Assembly: GCA_028386065.3 (NCBI GenBank)
Contig: JAKUCV010007742.1
Span: 65,531 to 129,530, forward strand
Source: Turnera subulata
Taxonomy: Eukaryota; Streptophyta; Magnoliopsida; Malpighiales; Passifloraceae
Length of the DNA: 64,000 nucleotides
Reading direction: 5' to 3'
Shown here: positions 59,803 through 64,000 of the stretch, piece by piece
How the letters are laid out: each line of letters opens with the position of its first letter
Position numbering within the stretch: the stretch's first letter is position 1
Program-made: the position numbers and the translations under genes
The notes under the pieces: model-generated
The model's database searches: none
The model's input: only the letters and a program-made list of their open reading frames with translations
Told to the model about the DNA's origin: nothing

Positions 59803-62800
59803 TCATTTGGAGCCGAGTGCGAATGACAATTTCGGCCGTGTCTTGTTCTTCCCCAGCAACTTCATCTGGTTTGAGCGTTCTTCGTCCTCCTGCTGTTTCT
59901 TCCTTCTCATCGCTTCTTCCTTTTTCCTTTGAAGCTCTTCTAGCTCTCTATATCGCTCTTCCTCTCTCCTCTGCTGTTCTTCAGCAGCTCTTCTTTGAGC
60001 TTCTTGCTCCTTCCTTCGATTCTCTTCAATAATCCTTTCCAGCTCTTCTTTCTCTTTCCGTGCTCTTTCCTGTAAATAGTAAAAACTAATTAGTATTTGT
60101 TCTTCGATTCAGAGATTCACAACCTAAAATGGAAAAAACACTAAACAATGGTCCCTGAGTCATTACCTCCTTTTCCTTGGCCTCAAGAAGTGCAGCTTCT
60201 TTCTCTTTCTCAAGCTGAGCAATAACTTCATCATGAAGTCTTTTCCGTCCCTCCTCCAAACGCTGCCTTATCTGTACCTGGATCTCCTCAGAGTTCAAGC
60301 TCTCTTCAACTTTCCTCTTAATAGCTTCTTCCACCCTCTTTGCAGTCTCTTCTTCAACAAGTTTTAGTTCTGCCTCCTGCTGACGCCTGTAAATAAATTA
60401 AAACAAGTTAACCAAGAAAAAAGGTCACTCAATGCGGGATGAAAACTTCTTCCCATCATGTATCAAATGCCCTCGCACCCACAGAAAAACAGAAATGCGA
60501 CAGCTCTGAATCTTAACCTCTCCCATTTTCCTTCTCTCTCTACTTGTCATTAACTACGATAAATTGCAAACTAACCTTCACGATGACAAAAGGTATAACA
60601 CATATGCTCATGCATCATGATGAACTATAGCATACCTCTACCGAATCCTGATCCAAACAAATGAGTATCAAAACCGGTGAACAGTAGATAAACGAGTGGT
60701 CCAATATGATCATCAAAATTAACAAGTTGACTATAGCAGTATCTTCCTTCAGAAAAGCCTGTGGAGAAGAATGTTAAAGAAACCTGCTGCAGTTTTAGAA
60801 CTGTTACCGAAATACTTCATCCTAACCACAAACATTTTGATAAGCACACATCAGTATGCCTTGGATATGTATATTTTTTTTTGCCTGTCCATTATCAAAA
60901 GCATCAAAGCAATGGCAGAGGAGCCAGTTATTAACAAATGCAATGACATTTAAACCAGAAAAGGCAGTCTATAGTGGCATGGACAAAGAACTAGTCATGC
61001 GACCGAAAGCAAATTGAGATGAGGGCGCAGAAAGCCCAATACTGGAGGACTTTCAGCCCCCAAAGAAACTCAGAAATGCCGGAGGTCAAACTAGAACCAC
61101 CTTCTCAGCATACTCGGCCCACACCATGAAACATGGTCAATTCGAGTAAATAGCATGCTAGGCCCGGAACATGAAACAGGGTCATTTTTACAGGCTTTAG
61201 GGTGAGGAAATGTTAACACATTAAACAACCTAAAAACTCCTACAGGCTTATTATTTAATTTCAACTATTTGTTAATAAAAGTTGGCCACAATGCATGAAA
61301 ATGGTAGGGAAGAAGGTACTGGAAAACATCATAAAAGGGTAGCAAAACAGTAACGTAAAGAAAAAGAAAAGGGAAATATCGAAAAGGGTAAAGTGCATTG
61401 CTTAACATCAAATAGGGGCTTGCGTATGGAAGAAATTATGATATGCCGCTGATATTTGCATATGCAGCCTCGTGATTTTGGTCAACATAGAAGAAATAAA
61501 AAGAATTATAAGTTTAAGATACAAAAGAATACTAGTAAAGACGAGAAATTAGTCATTAGTATGACTAATAAGAATCATACTCATAAATAGCCCGCAGTAG
61601 TACAACTAGGTATTCTATCTTCATTTTACCCTCTAAGACATCAGTAATGAAACTGTTGCTAATGGGGGAAAGAAATTCCATTTTCCAATGAGTCACTGAC
61701 CAAAATCTCTCGGTCATTACTGTAATTATGACTATAACCACAATTAGGCATACATATCATATAACTTAGAAAATGAACAGCTTCAGGTTTGGCTGACTAG
61801 GTCAAACACAAACTTGGTCACTCAATGACTGTGTTATTTGGCCCATATAGCATGTTTAAAATCTTTTCTGTTGCTAAACCAATTCACCTAAATAGAGGCT
61901 CAAGCAGACATTATTCTGCACCAAGAGATTATATCTTGTCCAGAAATGTCTAAGACAACCATCACATATTCAGAGGCTGAAACCAAGAACAGCATTAAAA
62001 CAAGACAAAAGACTAAACTAGCATGCATAACAGTTCATATACCTTTTCTTCTCTTCTTCTTCTTCTTTTCTCATTTTTTCATTAACAAGTTTTCGCTCTA
62101 TTGAACCAAGACTTGGACTAGAAGATTTTCGAACAGGAGACTCTGAGGAACTCCTACTTCTATGCCTTTTGTGACGCCTTGGAGTGGGGGAACGACTTTT
62201 ACGACGTCTTGGAGTTGGAGAACGGCTTTTGCGTCGTCGTGGAGAAATAGAACGACTTTTCCGTCTGTATATACAAAGGAATAGATTGAGAGACAGCAGC
62301 CAGGCGTAATGCATAATAACAAGTATAAGGACCTTCCACCAGCACAAAGAATATTAAAGCATATACAGTTACCTCATACATTGTTAAGAATAACCATTTG
62401 TCCTCCATCTTTTATCACATGAGAAGCAAATATCACAATCGAGCAACGAAAGGACACCCATCACCTGCTCACTTCCCAACCCATATAATGGGAAGAAACT
62501 GAGTTTCTTAAATTTCTTATAAACAGCATGATTCATGAATCCTATGGCACTTTTATAGTACATTGTGCTCCTCTTCAAATGATTAACAAAAAGTTAGAAT
62601 CATCTCTCCATCTTCCTATGCAAAATGGCAAGTTCCCAAATAGAAGATGCCCGTCATTATATCAAAATTGTCCTAGTCGAATGACACAATTAAGAAAAAA
62701 AAAACAAGCACGAACTAACCATTGCTGTGAAGCTTGCCAAAGAATACCACTATTAATGGAAAAACAACTTCAGAAGCAGAATCCATTCAAAGAATTATCT

Positions 62801-63480
62801 TTGAGAACCACAAAATGTCCTTAACAGACAGGACGTTTCAACAGTGAAATGTCCATTAAATCGACTAGTATGTGAAAAATAGATGCAAAGAAGAATAAAT
62901 TTCAAAGAACACATACTACATCAAAATCTATCCTTCATGACAGTGTCAACATATGTCTATCCATTTTCCATCAACAGATGTCACCCCTTATAAGCACAGC
63001 AACAGCATAACTGTCGGAATAAACGAATCAACAAATCCGTAACATACTGCCGCACCATAAATCTGGCATTCACAGAATGACCTTTCAACAAATGAAAATC
63101 AGCTCGATACTGTAGCTATCTCTAATCAAAACTTACAAATGATAAATGCTCAGAAGAAGAAGGCTAGATAAGCTCCAAAGAAAAAAAATCAACAAGAAAG
63201 GATAAGCTGCGTACACATCAACTCGAACAATTTGTATTCCAATCCGCAACATACATAGGTGAGTCCTCAATCTTTCTTACAATTCCCTCGAACATTATTA
63301 AAAAATGAACTTAAAATAGCAAAAACATATACGGGGTCACCTGCTACGCGAGTATGATGAGTAAGGAGACCGGCTCCTGTCTCTGCGGCTTCTCCTGCTA
63401 TACCTTCCCACAGGCGACGGCGACCGCCTTCGCCTGTATGGAGGTGACCGGGACCGGGATCTTGATAAATCCCTAGGCAT
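59803..63480 (-). CDS. arginine/glutamate-rich protein 1 (ARGLU1) homologue
   Basis: Four coding exons (63480-63341, 62264-62043, 60386-60167, 60069-59803) give 282 aa. The N-terminal half is an RS domain ([20 protein letters not shown], then repeated [10 protein letters not shown] units). The C-terminal half is a long charged coiled coil rich in Glu/Arg (for example [20 protein letters not shown]) ending [15 protein letters not shown]. This RS-then-RE layout is that of ARGLU1, a nuclear splicing modulator and transcriptional cofactor in animals, At1g10890 in Arabidopsis by recollection. Two units [20 protein letters not shown] are near-identical tandem repeats. The long intron 2 (about 1.66 kb) is a candidate for regulated splicing. 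A leader intron (63560-63841) is likely. Confidence 0.93.
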
Positions 63481-64000
63481 GTCCTTATTGCCTCAACTTC
63501 GATAGATATCCGTGATTACTCGGGCAATCAAAGCTTCAGCCGCAATAACAAATTAGGGTCTGCAAAATAATCATACTTCAATTTACCCAGCAAAAACAAA
63601 CACTTTTCAACTGGATCAAACCCACTAATATATAGACTATGAAACAGCAGGAAAAGAAAGGAAGTAAGCAAAACTAACAACCCAATAAACAAACATGCAA
63701 ACAATCGTTGTTTGATTCAAATTTTGACGCGGATTATTATTGGTTCCCTCTAAATTTTGCCGGGAACCAGCGAGTGGACATAAACGTAATCGATTAAGAA
63801 GCTGAAGGAGAGAGAGAGAGCAGCTAAGTAGAAGATACCCGTGAAAAAGATCCAAAAGTTTGGCCAGCTCTTCACGCAATCTATTGAAACCCTAACAATT
63901 ATGAAAGGGCCAAAATCAATAATCCCCAGAAAGAAATAGGTATATCTGTCAAGTTAAATTGATTAAATGAAGTAAAAGACGCAATCTTGGTGGATGGATT
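63481..64000 (-). promoter_or_regulatory. ARGLU1 5' UTR, leader intron and promoter
   Basis: On the minus strand a leader exon appears to end CACGG|GTATCTTC near 63842 and a second to begin after TTTTGCAG at 63559, 79 nt before the ATG. A telo-box (TTAGGGTTT on the minus strand, 63887-63895) sits in the first leader exon, as in many housekeeping RNA-processing genes. The window ends within this region. Confidence 0.55.

Noticed and set aside
1..64000. CRISPR arrays, operons, phage or organellar insertions
   Set aside because: None seen; the repeats are LTR, MITE, SINE, LINE or simple repeats of a plant nuclear genome.

Overview
The window is eudicot nuclear DNA. Its genes have GT-AG introns and AT-rich introns and intergenic DNA, with LTR, LINE, SINE and MITE insertions between or inside them. 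All intact proteins are typical plant families, and no bacterial, organellar or viral genes were seen.

Left part (1-13.6 kb): three tandem copies of an intracellular two-cupin (11S-globulin/legumin-like) gene. Copies 2 (3894-5272) and 3 (12028-13564) are intact, with three exons each (362 and 358 aa). Copy 1 (598-2524) is a wreck: a copy-2-like/copy-3-like fusion with a 233-bp internal repeat, two frameshifts, a 232-bp foldback MITE with a 10-bp target duplication, and a promoter that has lost its TATA box and gained a LINE fragment. A 4.1-kb solo LTR (6060-10202) separates copies 2 and 3.

Middle (13.9-33.3 kb): a run of ordinary genes. They are SDP1-type triacylglycerol lipase (-), a 3-hydroxyisobutyrate-dehydrogenase-like enzyme (+), a PP2-B-type F-box protein (-), a USP-domain pseudokinase (+) with a tRNA-derived SINE in intron 7, an intronless KCS3/KCS12-like 3-ketoacyl-CoA synthase (+), and a ten-exon chloroplast-type PPR protein (-). 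Exons were joined by hand; every model closes in frame with consensus splice sites.

Accessory block (33.4-45.4 kb): a tandem segmental duplication around an ALKBH9-type m6A RNA demethylase gene (41023-43120). The left unit keeps a copy of the promoter (33651-33966) and a pectinesterase fragment but has no ALKBH9 body, and it holds a second solo LTR of the same family (34378-37622, TSD TAGAG). Pectinesterase and pectinesterase-inhibitor remnants lie on both strands.

Right part (45.4-64 kb): a Stowaway-like MITE, an eight-coding-exon MORN-repeat PIP5K gene (+), a MIR166 hairpin on the minus strand (56945-57107), and an ARGLU1-type arginine/glutamate-rich splicing cofactor (-). From memory, PPR, PIP5K and ARGLU1 correspond to the adjacent Arabidopsis loci At1g10910, At1g10900 and At1g10890, and cupin and KCS to At1g07750 and At1g07720. 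The window would then be a mosaic of conserved gene neighbourhoods broken up by local duplication and transposon insertion. No new multi-gene system was found. The most interesting items are the layered decay of cupin copy 1, the paired giant solo LTRs, the unlisted MIR166 locus and the ALKBH9/PME segmental duplication.
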